From Syntrophomonadaceae bacterium (GTDB taxonomy: Bacteria > Bacillota > Dethiobacteria > DTU022): a stretch of 18,944 nt of DNA. The DNA lies in contig SLQM01000058.1 of NCBI GenBank assembly GCA_007131435.1, positions 1 through 18,944 of the forward strand. Direction: 5' to 3'. The notes under the pieces were generated by a model. It was not told the DNA's origin. It did no database searches and worked only from the letters and a program-made list of their open reading frames with translations. Made by a program: the position numbers and the translations under genes. Positions 1 to 6,465 of this stretch are shown piece after piece (the first letter of the stretch is position 1; each line of letters starts with the position of its first letter).

Positions 1-405
1 CAACCGGGTCAGGGGCTTGTTGTTGCATTAAACAAAAAAGATTTAGAGCCTGTTGTACAAGAGGCAGACATAAAAAGCCTATTTGGCAGCCACAGGGTAG
101 TAAAAACATCTGCTATAAGCAACGAAGGAATTAATAAGCTGGAACAGGCAGTTACAGAAGAACTTGATAACTGTTATGGATCGGCTGGTGAAACATCATT
201 AATCGTGTCGTTCCAGCACGAAGAAACACTTAAGGAAGTGCTCAATATAGTCGAGAATGCAATTGAAATTGCTGCCCTGGAGCCGCCAGAAATGATCAGC
301 CTGGAATTACAGCTTGCATATGTAAAACTTGGTGAGATTACCGGACAAACGGCGAGCGACGAGCTGCTCGACAGGATATTCAGCCAGTTTTGTCTTGGCA
401 AATGA
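1..405 (+). CDS. mnmE: MnmE, tRNA modification GTPase (C-terminal part, cut by window start)
   Basis: This is the last 134 codons of MnmE (TrmE), the GTPase that works with MnmG to install the carboxymethylaminomethyl group on U34 of certain tRNAs. The frame is open from base 1 and ends with TGA at 403-405. Visible motifs are the G4 box NKKD (about codons 11-14), a G5-like TSA, and the C-terminal signature LLDRIFSQFCLGK, which carries the conserved cysteine of the family's FCIGK tail. The N-terminal folate-binding domain and the G1-G3 boxes lie outside the window. The next gene is rsmG, only 29 bases downstream. The partner gene mnmG, usually found between them, is not there. Confidence 0.95.
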   Translation, partial: QPGQGLVVALNKKDLEPVVQEADIKSLFGSHRVVKTSAISNEGINKLEQAVTEELDNCYGSAGETSLIVSFQHEETLKEVLNIVENAIEIAALEPPEMISLELQLAYVKLGEITGQTASDELLDRIFSQFCLGK

Positions 406-434
406 TAGTTGGTTATGATAAGGGGTACCAGTAA

Positions 435-1169
435 ATGCGCGGCATGCAAGTTACCGACTACATGCAGATGGCGGAAGAAGTATGTCTAGAATTGAATATT
501 GATCTTTCCAGTGCTCAACTGCGCACCATGGCCGTATATATTGAACGGTTAGTAGCTGGTTTAAATCAAGCCAGGCTAACCGGAGAATCATCGGTAGAAG
601 ATCTTTTTAACAAGCAAATCTTTGACTCGTTATACCTGTTGAAAATACTTGATATTGGTACAGGCCGCAGAATTTTAGATCTTGGAAGCGGAGGCGGTTT
701 TCCGGGGATACCCTTACATATCGTTTTGCCGGGAAATGATATGGTTTTACTCGATTCAAACAAGAAAAAAACAACATTTTTAAAAAATACTGTAAAAGCC
801 CTTGCGTTACAAAATATTGACATAATCAATGGAAGGGCAGAGGAATATGGCCATATAAAAGAACATCGCGCTGGCTATGACTTCGTAGTTTCAAAAGCTG
901 TAGCAGAAATGAATGTTTTAGTGGAGTATGCCCTGCCATTTCTTAAGACTAAGGGTATGGCAATTCTGTTCAAGGGACCCAGGGGCGATCAGGAACTCAT
1001 TGACGCTAAGGCAGCAATTAAGGAGTGCGGTGGAGCATTTCAAGAGAAGTACTTTTATAGGTTGCCGGGCGGAGAAAAAAGATATTTATACTTAATTATC
1101 AAAAAACATGCAACACCTCAAAAATACCCCCGCCGCGCAGGTGTTCCAAGCAAGAATCCACTAAAATAA
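435..1169 (+). CDS. rsmG: RsmG, 16S rRNA (guanine-N7) methyltransferase
   Basis: RsmG (GidB) uses S-adenosylmethionine to methylate N7 of a guanine in the 530 loop of 16S rRNA (G527 in E. coli). The 244-residue length fits the family. The motif FNKQIFDSL at about 58-66 matches the usual FNKHILDSL. The SAM-binding loop LDLGSGGGFPG lies at 81-91, and the tail YPRRAGVPSKNPL is the typical RsmG C terminus. An AGGGG ribosome site at 421-425 sits about 9 bases before the ATG. The gene follows mnmE closely, so it is probably co-transcribed with it. The 110 bases after its stop (1170-1279) hold no clear terminator or promoter. Confidence 0.96.
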   Translation: MRGMQVTDYMQMAEEVCLELNIDLSSAQLRTMAVYIERLVAGLNQARLTGESSVEDLFNKQIFDSLYLLKILDIGTGRRILDLGSGGGFPGIPLHIVLPGNDMVLLDSNKKKTTFLKNTVKALALQNIDIINGRAEEYGHIKEHRAGYDFVVSKAVAEMNVLVEYALPFLKTKGMAILFKGPRGDQELIDAKAAIKECGGAFQEKYFYRLPGGEKRYLYLIIKKHATPQKYPRRAGVPSKNPLK

Positions 1170-1279
1170 GTACCAGTGACAGGCAGGTATGAAAAAATAA
1201 TTCAGCTCTTGCGGAAGGAAAGTTTAGCCACTTGTCAAATTAATGGTAAGCAGCGAAATAAAAATAAGGCGATGATAGA

Positions 1280-2122
1280 ATGACAGAAAGAAAAATAGAA
1301 ATACTTAAAAGCACTATAAATGAACCTTCTACGGAAAATGTTGTAGCAATAGATATTGATAAAATTGAACCAAATCCGTACCAACCCCGCCGGGAAGTTG
1401 ATCAAGAAAAAATAGATGAGCTGGCCAACTCAATCAAATCATGCGGATTAATTCAGCCGATAGTGGTTCGCAGAAGCGGTTACGGTTACCAGATTGTAGT
1501 CGGAGAACGACGTTTTCTTGCCTGCCGTCAACTTGGGTGGAGTAAAATATCTGCAGCTGTAAAAATCTTATCCGACAATGAAATGGCAACATTAGCGCTT
1601 ATAGAAAACTTGCAAAGAGAAAATCTGAACTTTATTGAAGAAGCGCTAGGCTATGTTACCCTCATGAAAAGCTTTAACATGACCCAGGATGTCCTGGCTC
1701 AAAGATTAGGGAAGAGCCAGTCGACTATAGCTAACAAGGTAAGAATTTTAAAACTGAGCAGCAAGGTAAAAGAAGAGCTGTTAAGAAGTAGCCTGACAGA
1801 AAGGCATGCACGTGCGCTTTTAACTTTAAACAGTGAAAAAGAGCAGCTTGATACGATTAAAGAAATATCTGAAAGAGAGTTAACTGTAAGCCAGGCAGAA
1901 AAGCGCATAGCAAAAATTAAGGAGCAGCAGAGAACAAAAACGCGTAAAAGAGCAAAGCCAATTATAAGGGACATGAGAATTGTACTTAATACTATCAGAG
2001 AAGCGATTGCCATGATCCAGAGCAGCGGTCTATATCCGGAAGTTGATGAAACCATCGAAGAAGACTACCTGGAAATTAAGATTAAGTTAACAAAAGAGAT
2101 GATTCAATCTGGAAAGAAATAG
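1280..2122 (+). CDS. noc: Noc-type ParB-family DNA-binding protein (nucleoid occlusion)
   Basis: This 280-residue protein belongs to the ParB/Noc family of CTP-dependent DNA clamps. It shows the ParB N-terminal domain (NPYQPRRE about 32-39, GERRF 75-79, ENLQREN 109-115) and a helix-turn-helix near 135-157 (LGKSQSTIANKVRIL). LTERHARAL and a C terminus resembling IRDMRIVLNTIREAIAMI are closer to Bacillus Noc than to Spo0J/ParB. It sits directly upstream of parA-parB. The start ATG is fixed by an in-frame TAA at 1265-1267. The N terminus reads MTERKIEILK and lacks the Phe-rich amphipathic helix that targets B. subtilis Noc to the membrane. The ribosome site (AAGG near 1266-1269) is weak. An ordinary second ParB is the alternative. 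Confidence 0.85.
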   Translation: MTERKIEILKSTINEPSTENVVAIDIDKIEPNPYQPRREVDQEKIDELANSIKSCGLIQPIVVRRSGYGYQIVVGERRFLACRQLGWSKISAAVKILSDNEMATLALIENLQRENLNFIEEALGYVTLMKSFNMTQDVLAQRLGKSQSTIANKVRILKLSSKVKEELLRSSLTERHARALLTLNSEKEQLDTIKEISERELTVSQAEKRIAKIKEQQRTKTRKRAKPIIRDMRIVLNTIREAIAMIQSSGLYPEVDETIEEDYLEIKIKLTKEMIQSGKK

Positions 2123-2169
2123 TACTGATAGTTTAAATCAGCGGTAATTGCAGATTAGGAGAGATTTGA

Positions 2170-2928
2170 ATGTCTAAAGTGTTCGCAATAACAAACCAAA
2201 AAGGCGGAGTAGGAAAAACGACAACAGCAGTAAACCTTGGAGCTGCGCTGGCAAAGCTTGGAGAAAGGGTGCTGTTGATTGATATAGATCCGCAGGGTAA
2301 TGCTACAAGCGGTTTGGGGCTTTCAAGAAATGAAGTTAAATCATGCATCTACAATGTATTAATCGAAGAACTACCGCTGGAAGACGTAAAAGTTAAGACT
2401 AAATGGGTCAAGCTCGATATGGTTCCAGCTACAATACAGCTGGCTGGTGCAGAAATCGAACTGGTATCACTAACTGCCCGGGAATATAGATTGAAGGAAG
2501 CAATTACTGAAGTTAAAACAGAGTACGATTATATTATTATAGATTGCCCTCCATCGCTCGGTCTGCTTACCCTTAACGCCATGAATGCAGCAGATGGTGT
2601 AATTATCCCAATTCAGTGCGAGTATTATGCATTAGAGGGGCTCGGGCAGTTAATGAATACCATTAATCTGGTTAGGAAGCATTTAAACAGCAACCTGAAG
2701 ATAGAAGGAGTTGTCCTGACGATGTATGACTCAAGGACTAATCTTTCTGAGCAGGTGGCAGAAGAAGTTAGAAAATATTTTCAACAGTATGTTTATAAAA
2801 CAATTATTCCGCGTAATGTGCGGCTGAGCGAAGCGCCTAGCTATGGCCAGCATATTTTAGAGTATGACCCAAGAAGTCGGGGCGCAGCACTGCATCTCTC
2901 TTTGGCACGGGAGGTCTTAAACAGGTGA
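2170..2928 (+). CDS. parA: ParA/Soj chromosome-partitioning ATPase
   Basis: ParA (Soj) is the ATPase that binds the nucleoid as an ATP dimer and is stimulated by ParB to move or organise origins; in Bacillus it also regulates DnaA. The 252 residues match the family. The deviant Walker A motif KGGVGKTT is at 11-18, DIDPQGNATSGLG at 38-50, and DCPPSLG at about 125-131. A good AGGAGAG ribosome site at 2157-2163 precedes the ATG. The stop codon overlaps the GTG start of parB by 4 bases, indicating translational coupling. Only 47 bases separate it from noc. Confidence 0.97.
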   Translation: MSKVFAITNQKGGVGKTTTAVNLGAALAKLGERVLLIDIDPQGNATSGLGLSRNEVKSCIYNVLIEELPLEDVKVKTKWVKLDMVPATIQLAGAEIELVSLTAREYRLKEAITEVKTEYDYIIIDCPPSLGLLTLNAMNAADGVIIPIQCEYYALEGLGQLMNTINLVRKHLNSNLKIEGVVLTMYDSRTNLSEQVAEEVRKYFQQYVYKTIIPRNVRLSEAPSYGQHILEYDPRSRGAALHLSLAREVLNR

Positions 2929-3779
2929 GCGATAAAAGACGTTTAGGTAAAGGTTTGGGAGCCCTGATTCCTGATGTGCTTTCCTCTGCAGAGGACAGCA
3001 GGGAAATTGATTTAAACATGATCAAGCCAAACCCTTATCAACCGAGAAGAGAATTTGATGAAGAAAAACTGAAAGAGCTGGCGTATTCAATAAAAAATTA
3101 TGGAATATTGCAGGCAGTTATTTTAACCAAGGCCGTAAATGAGGATGGCTATTACCTGGTGGCTGGAGAAAGAAGGTGTCGTGCGGCAAAAATTGCCGGC
3201 TTATTATCTGTACCGGCAGTGGTGAAAGATATAGATAAAAACACTATGCTTGAAATTGCCTTAATTGAAAACTTACAAAGGGAAGACCTGAACCCAGTTG
3301 AAGAGGCCCAGGCATATAGAAGGTTAATGAAAGATTACGGCTATAAGCAGGAAGAGCTGGCAAGTCAAATTGGCAAGAGCAGATCTGCAATCGCCAACAG
3401 CATAAGGCTGCTGTCCCTACCTGATAAAGTTTTAGGTTATTTGGCACAAGGGGATATGTCGGCTGGACAGGCAAGACCACTTTTGGCGCTTGATAGTGAG
3501 GATCTTCAATTGGAGGCAGCGATTAAAATTTTGAAGGAAGGCTTAACAGCAAGGGATGTAGAAAAGCTCGCCAATGAAACAAAGAAAAGTAAAAAGGATA
3601 CTTCTGGAGCTAAATCCCTGGATCCTATGCAGCAGGAACTAGAATTACAGATGCAGCGCGAATTAGGCACCAAGGTGAGGCTTAAAGAAGGTAAAAGTGG
3701 CGGCACGATAGAGATTTATTATTACAGCGAAGAAGACCTGGAACGCTTGATATCCAAACTCCTACCCAGGGGTATTTAA
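2925..3779 (+). CDS. parB: ParB/Spo0J centromere-binding CTPase
   Basis: ParB binds parS and uses CTP to clamp and spread along DNA, loading SMC and stimulating ParA. The 284 residues show the ParA-interacting N terminus RLGKGLGALIP (6-16), NPYQPRREF (36-44), GERRCRAA (81-88), ENLQREDLNPVEEA (115-128), a helix-turn-helix near 141-163 and a C-terminal dimerisation region. The GTG start at 2925 overlaps the parA stop and has GGGAGG upstream at about 2910. Small deviations from the usual sequence are visible: GILQAVIL lacks the common proline of the GxxQP motif, and SAGQARPLL has Q where GHARAL has H. Two perfect parS sites lie 5 and 49 bases after its stop. Confidence 0.97.
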   Translation: MSDKRRLGKGLGALIPDVLSSAEDSREIDLNMIKPNPYQPRREFDEEKLKELAYSIKNYGILQAVILTKAVNEDGYYLVAGERRCRAAKIAGLLSVPAVVKDIDKNTMLEIALIENLQREDLNPVEEAQAYRRLMKDYGYKQEELASQIGKSRSAIANSIRLLSLPDKVLGYLAQGDMSAGQARPLLALDSEDLQLEAAIKILKEGLTARDVEKLANETKKSKKDTSGAKSLDPMQQELELQMQRELGTKVRLKEGKSGGTIEIYYYSEEDLERLISKLLPRGI

Positions 3780-3783
3780 GTAG

Positions 3784-3799
3784 TGTTTCACGTGAAACA
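3784..3799. promoter_or_regulatory. parS site 1 (ParB-binding centromere site)
   Basis: The sequence TGTTTCACGTGAAACA is a perfect 16-bp palindrome, identical to the established bacterial parS consensus. It begins 5 bases after the parB stop codon. Confidence 0.97.
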
Positions 3800-3827
3800 T
3801 TAGCCAGGGTTTAAATGGTGCAGGTTG

Positions 3828-3843
3828 TGTTTCACGTGAAACA
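3828..3843. promoter_or_regulatory. parS site 2 (ParB-binding centromere site)
   Basis: This is a second exact copy of TGTTTCACGTGAAACA, 44 bp centre to centre from the first, or roughly four helical turns. Both lie in the parB-M23 gap (3780-4045), upstream of the promoter at 3959. The rest of that 266-base gap shows no gene. Confidence 0.97.
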
Positions 3844-3958
3844 TTTTTAATCATGGACAGAAGAAAGTTTTGTTCCCCTGGTTAGGCTTAATACGCTTTA
3901 GTCTTGCTAAGAACCGATCAATTTTGGCCTGGGTCCCGGGTAGTGAATTTGCATGATG

Positions 3959-3967
3959 TGTTATAAT
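3959..3967 (+). promoter_or_regulatory. Extended -10 promoter for the M23-bactofilin gene group
   Basis: TGTTATAAT combines a TGn extension with a perfect TATAAT box (3962-3967). No good -35 box is found at the usual distance (3939-3944 reads GGTAGT), as is often seen with extended -10 promoters. Predicted start of transcription is near 3974, giving a leader of about 70 bases before the ATG at 4046. A weak CAGCC...GGCTG hairpin can form in that leader. The promoter lies 116 bases past the second parS site, so ParB spreading could influence it; that last point is inference. Confidence 0.6.
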
Positions 3968-4045
3968 ATTATATGTGTTAAGCAGCCTCTTTACAGTGGC
4001 TGTTTCGGCAATTAAAAAGGATTTGAATCAAAGGAGCTTTTCTTT

Positions 4046-4993
4046 ATGTCACAGAATAATGAAAAGCGCTGTTTCACGATAATGATTGTTCCGCATTCTG
4101 AAGAAGCGACATACAGCCTGAGGCTTCCACTGCTGGCAGTACAGGCGACTGTCGCTCTGCTTGTGCTTGCAGTAGCTGGGGTATTTATCTTGGGTTATGC
4201 TTACCTCAAAGCTGCAGCAGAAGCGCAAGAAGCTCAGGCGCTGCGAGAGCTTAGCTTGGCCCAGCAGGAAGAAATTGATGCCCTTGCTGTAGAGACAGAA
4301 AGAATGATGGAGCAGATATTTGCAATTGATGAACTGGTTGATATGGTTACGGAGCGGCTTGAAATTGATCCTGATTCCTTGAACCAGGATTTGTATAATA
4401 GCTATGAGCTAAATCCCACCAACTACTATCCCCAGATGGTCAATGCTGCAGGAAACAGTGAAACAGTGCGTCTTTACAGCAGTCGTTCGTCAGCGGGAGG
4501 GGTTTTAGAGCGCGCAGTTGGTAATTTAACCGTTCTGCAGAGCGTTGTTCCTGAAAAAGTAGTAGCACTCGATACTGTTGGTGATTATATTGAAAAAACT
4601 GATGCTAAACCTTCAATATGGCCTGCCCGTGGTCGACTCACTTCAGGATTTGGGGTGCGTCGGATCCCTTATGCAAGCGGTTACCAGTTTCACATGGGAG
4701 TGGATATTATTGGAGCCCACGGATCGGCAATATGGGCAACTGCGCCGGGTGTAGTAGTTTTTGTAGGCTACCGCGGCAGTTATGGTAATATAATTATTGT
4801 TGATCACGGATACGATTACGAGACACTTTATGCGCACCTGTCTGACTTTGCTGTCAACGCAGGTGATGAGGTAGACAGAGGACAGGTTATCGGATACATG
4901 GGTGCTACTGGCAGAACTACTGGAACACACCTGCATTATGAAGTGCACCGTAAGGGGTCTCCGGTTAATCCAGCTAACTACATGAAGAAATAA
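4046..4993 (+). CDS. Membrane-anchored M23-family peptidoglycan endopeptidase
   Basis: The protein has 315 residues: a short cytoplasmic N terminus, one membrane segment at about 28-52, an Ala/Glu/Gln-rich, probably coiled-coil stretch at 53-95, a linker, and a C-terminal LytM/M23 domain at about 195-312. The zinc-site residues of an active enzyme are present: H216 and D220 (HMGVD), H264 (LYAHLS), and H295/H297 (HLHYEV). M23 enzymes cleave peptide cross-links in peptidoglycan; the anchor places the domain outside the membrane. AAGGAGC at about 4031-4037 is the ribosome site. A bactofilin gene follows after 22 bases, a pairing known from other bacteria where bactofilins localise M23 enzymes. 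The exact substrate bond cannot be told from the sequence. Confidence 0.93.
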   Translation: MSQNNEKRCFTIMIVPHSEEATYSLRLPLLAVQATVALLVLAVAGVFILGYAYLKAAAEAQEAQALRELSLAQQEEIDALAVETERMMEQIFAIDELVDMVTERLEIDPDSLNQDLYNSYELNPTNYYPQMVNAAGNSETVRLYSSRSSAGGVLERAVGNLTVLQSVVPEKVVALDTVGDYIEKTDAKPSIWPARGRLTSGFGVRRIPYASGYQFHMGVDIIGAHGSAIWATAPGVVVFVGYRGSYGNIIIVDHGYDYETLYAHLSDFAVNAGDEVDRGQVIGYMGATGRTTGTHLHYEVHRKGSPVNPANYMKK

Positions 4994-5015
4994 GAATTTT
5001 CAAGGAGGAGATTCT

Positions 5016-5516
5016 GTGTTTAAGAAAGACAATCTTGAAACACCGCCAGATAAGATTGATACTATTATCGGTAAAGAAAGCAGCTTTAGTGGTAGGATAA
5101 CAGGCAAAGGTTTAATCCGAATAGATGGAACAGTTGATGGGGAAATAGTTAATAAGGGTGACTTAATAATTGGTGAAAGTGGCAAGCTGGATGCTGATCT
5201 AAAAGCCAGAAATATTACCATCGCCGGGCAGTATTCAGGGGTACTTGAAGCGGAAGGTAAACTGGAGTTGAAAAAAACTGCTTCAGCAGTCGGTGTCTTT
5301 AAAGCTAATGATTTATTGATTGAAGAAGGTGCTGTGATTTCAGGTAATATGGAAATGAAGCTAAAGGAAGGTACAGGCCTAAAACTGAAGGATGCTTCCC
5401 AGAAAGGTAAAACAGAACAACCAGGATGGAATAATAAGCCCATTGACACCGAAGCTAAAGACAGAAGTGGAGGCCCGGGTATAGTTAGCGATAGTGCATC
5501 AGGAGATAATGTTTAG
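5016..5516 (+). CDS. Bactofilin (polymer-forming cytoskeletal protein)
   Basis: Bactofilins assemble without nucleotide into filaments that scaffold wall enzymes or segregation proteins. The 166 residues contain the bactofilin (DUF583) right-handed beta-helix at about 15-112, seen as short glycine-punctuated repeats such as GLIRIDGTVDGEI, GDLIIGESGKLDADL and LLIEEGAVISGNMEM. The N terminus is short and charged, and the C-terminal 50 residues are hydrophilic and probably disordered. There is no membrane segment. The start is GTG with a very strong AAGGAGGAG ribosome site at 5002-5010. It is almost certainly co-transcribed with the preceding M23 gene. Confidence 0.94.
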   Translation: MFKKDNLETPPDKIDTIIGKESSFSGRITGKGLIRIDGTVDGEIVNKGDLIIGESGKLDADLKARNITIAGQYSGVLEAEGKLELKKTASAVGVFKANDLLIEEGAVISGNMEMKLKEGTGLKLKDASQKGKTEQPGWNNKPIDTEAKDRSGGPGIVSDSASGDNV

Positions 5517-5589
5517 TATTTGAAGGGGCAATTATAATAATCGACTCTATCGAATAGGGTGCGGTTAGTAAAAAAGTGAGGTATATCTA

Positions 5590-6237
5590 ATGCTTTTAAT
5601 TCTATTAGGTCCTCCGGGAGCAGGTAAAGGAACTCAGGCAGGGCAAGTGGTTGAAGACTATGGTCTTGCCTATATATCTACTGGTGCAATATTGCGAAGT
5701 GCGGTTAAAGAAGGGACTGCATTAGGTCAGAAGGCCAGGCAGTACATGGATCTGGGGCAGTTGGTACCAGATGAGCTTGTAGTCGAAATTGTAAAAAGCA
5801 GGCTTCAGGAGTCTGACTGTGAAAAAGGAGCCCTGCTTGATGGATTTCCAAGAACGGTAGAGCAGGCTTCGTTTCTGGAAAAAGTGTTACCTGAAACTGG
5901 CAAAAAAGTTGACTGTGTACTATTAATAGAGGTTAAAGAGAATGAACTGATTGAGCGGTTGACGGGCAGGAGGGTTTGCTCTGAATGTGGAACGAATTAT
6001 CATCTATCCCACAAGCCACCTAAGGTAAGAAATGTCTGCGATGAATGCGGCGGAGATTTATACCAGAGAGATGACGACAGCCTGGAAACAGTAAAGGAAA
6101 GGCTTGAAGTCTATAAAAGCCAGACGGAGCCTTTAATTGATTTTTATAACAGCAGGGAAGTTTTAGCCAGGATTGACGGTAACCAGGACATTGATTCCGT
6201 TCGTGATCAGATCAAAGCTGTTGTTGATAAGCTTTAA
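5590..6237 (+). CDS. adk: Adenylate kinase, zinc-LID type
   Basis: Adenylate kinase interconverts ATP + AMP and 2 ADP. The 215 residues show the P-loop GPPGAGKGT (7-15), the AMP-site motif STGAILR (30-36), LDGFPRT (83-89), and a long LID with a four-cysteine zinc site at C130, C133, C150 and C153, then QRDDD...ETVKERL (159-172). Position 33 is Ala where most family members have Asp (STGDMLR); other key residues are present. adk usually sits between secY and map in the ribosomal-protein cluster, so this copy is out of place and may be a relocated gene or a second paralog. GTGAGG at 5576-5581 is a modest ribosome site. An isolated TATAAT at 5533-5538 has no matching -35 box. Confidence 0.95.
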   Translation: MLLILLGPPGAGKGTQAGQVVEDYGLAYISTGAILRSAVKEGTALGQKARQYMDLGQLVPDELVVEIVKSRLQESDCEKGALLDGFPRTVEQASFLEKVLPETGKKVDCVLLIEVKENELIERLTGRRVCSECGTNYHLSHKPPKVRNVCDECGGDLYQRDDDSLETVKERLEVYKSQTEPLIDFYNSREVLARIDGNQDIDSVRDQIKAVVDKL

Positions 6238-6252
6238 AGTTGGAGATAATAA

Positions 6253-6438
6253 ATGAGCCAGTATCATATCGATCAGCTGGTAACGATGAAAAAAGGCCAT
6301 CCCTGTGGAGCAAATCGATGGCGAATTATCAGAATCGGGATGGATATCAGGATAAAATGTGAAAATTGCGGCCGCAGTGTTCTTATTCCCCGATCACGTT
6401 TTGAGCGTCGGGTCAAGCAGATTAATAATGATGACTGA
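6253..6438 (+). CDS. DUF951 family small protein
   Basis: A 61-residue protein of the DUF951 family, found widely in Bacillota and often next to ychF, as here. Family landmarks are MKKGHPCGANRWRIIRIGMD at about 12-31, KCENCGR at 35-41, and the basic IPRSRFERRVK near 45-55. The cysteines at 18, 36 and 39 with nearby H16 could bind zinc, and the basic tail could contact nucleic acid; both are inference. Its function is not established. It starts 15 bases after adk, with a GGAGAT ribosome site near 6242-6247, and ychF follows after 27 bases. Confidence 0.9.
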   Translation: MSQYHIDQLVTMKKGHPCGANRWRIIRIGMDIRIKCENCGRSVLIPRSRFERRVKQINNDD

Positions 6439-6465
6439 CTAGGAAGTTTAGGGGGGGATCATTAA

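Noticed and set aside
1170..1279. Possible promoter TTGTCA (1232-1237) before noc
   Set aside because: At 17-19 bp spacing the -10 candidates (GAAATA, AAATAA, AATAAA) are poor; not enough to call.
4070..4078. TGTTTCACG, a parS half-site at the start of the first M23 gene
   Set aside because: Only one arm matches; the other reads ATAATG. A 9-base match can arise by chance within coding sequence.
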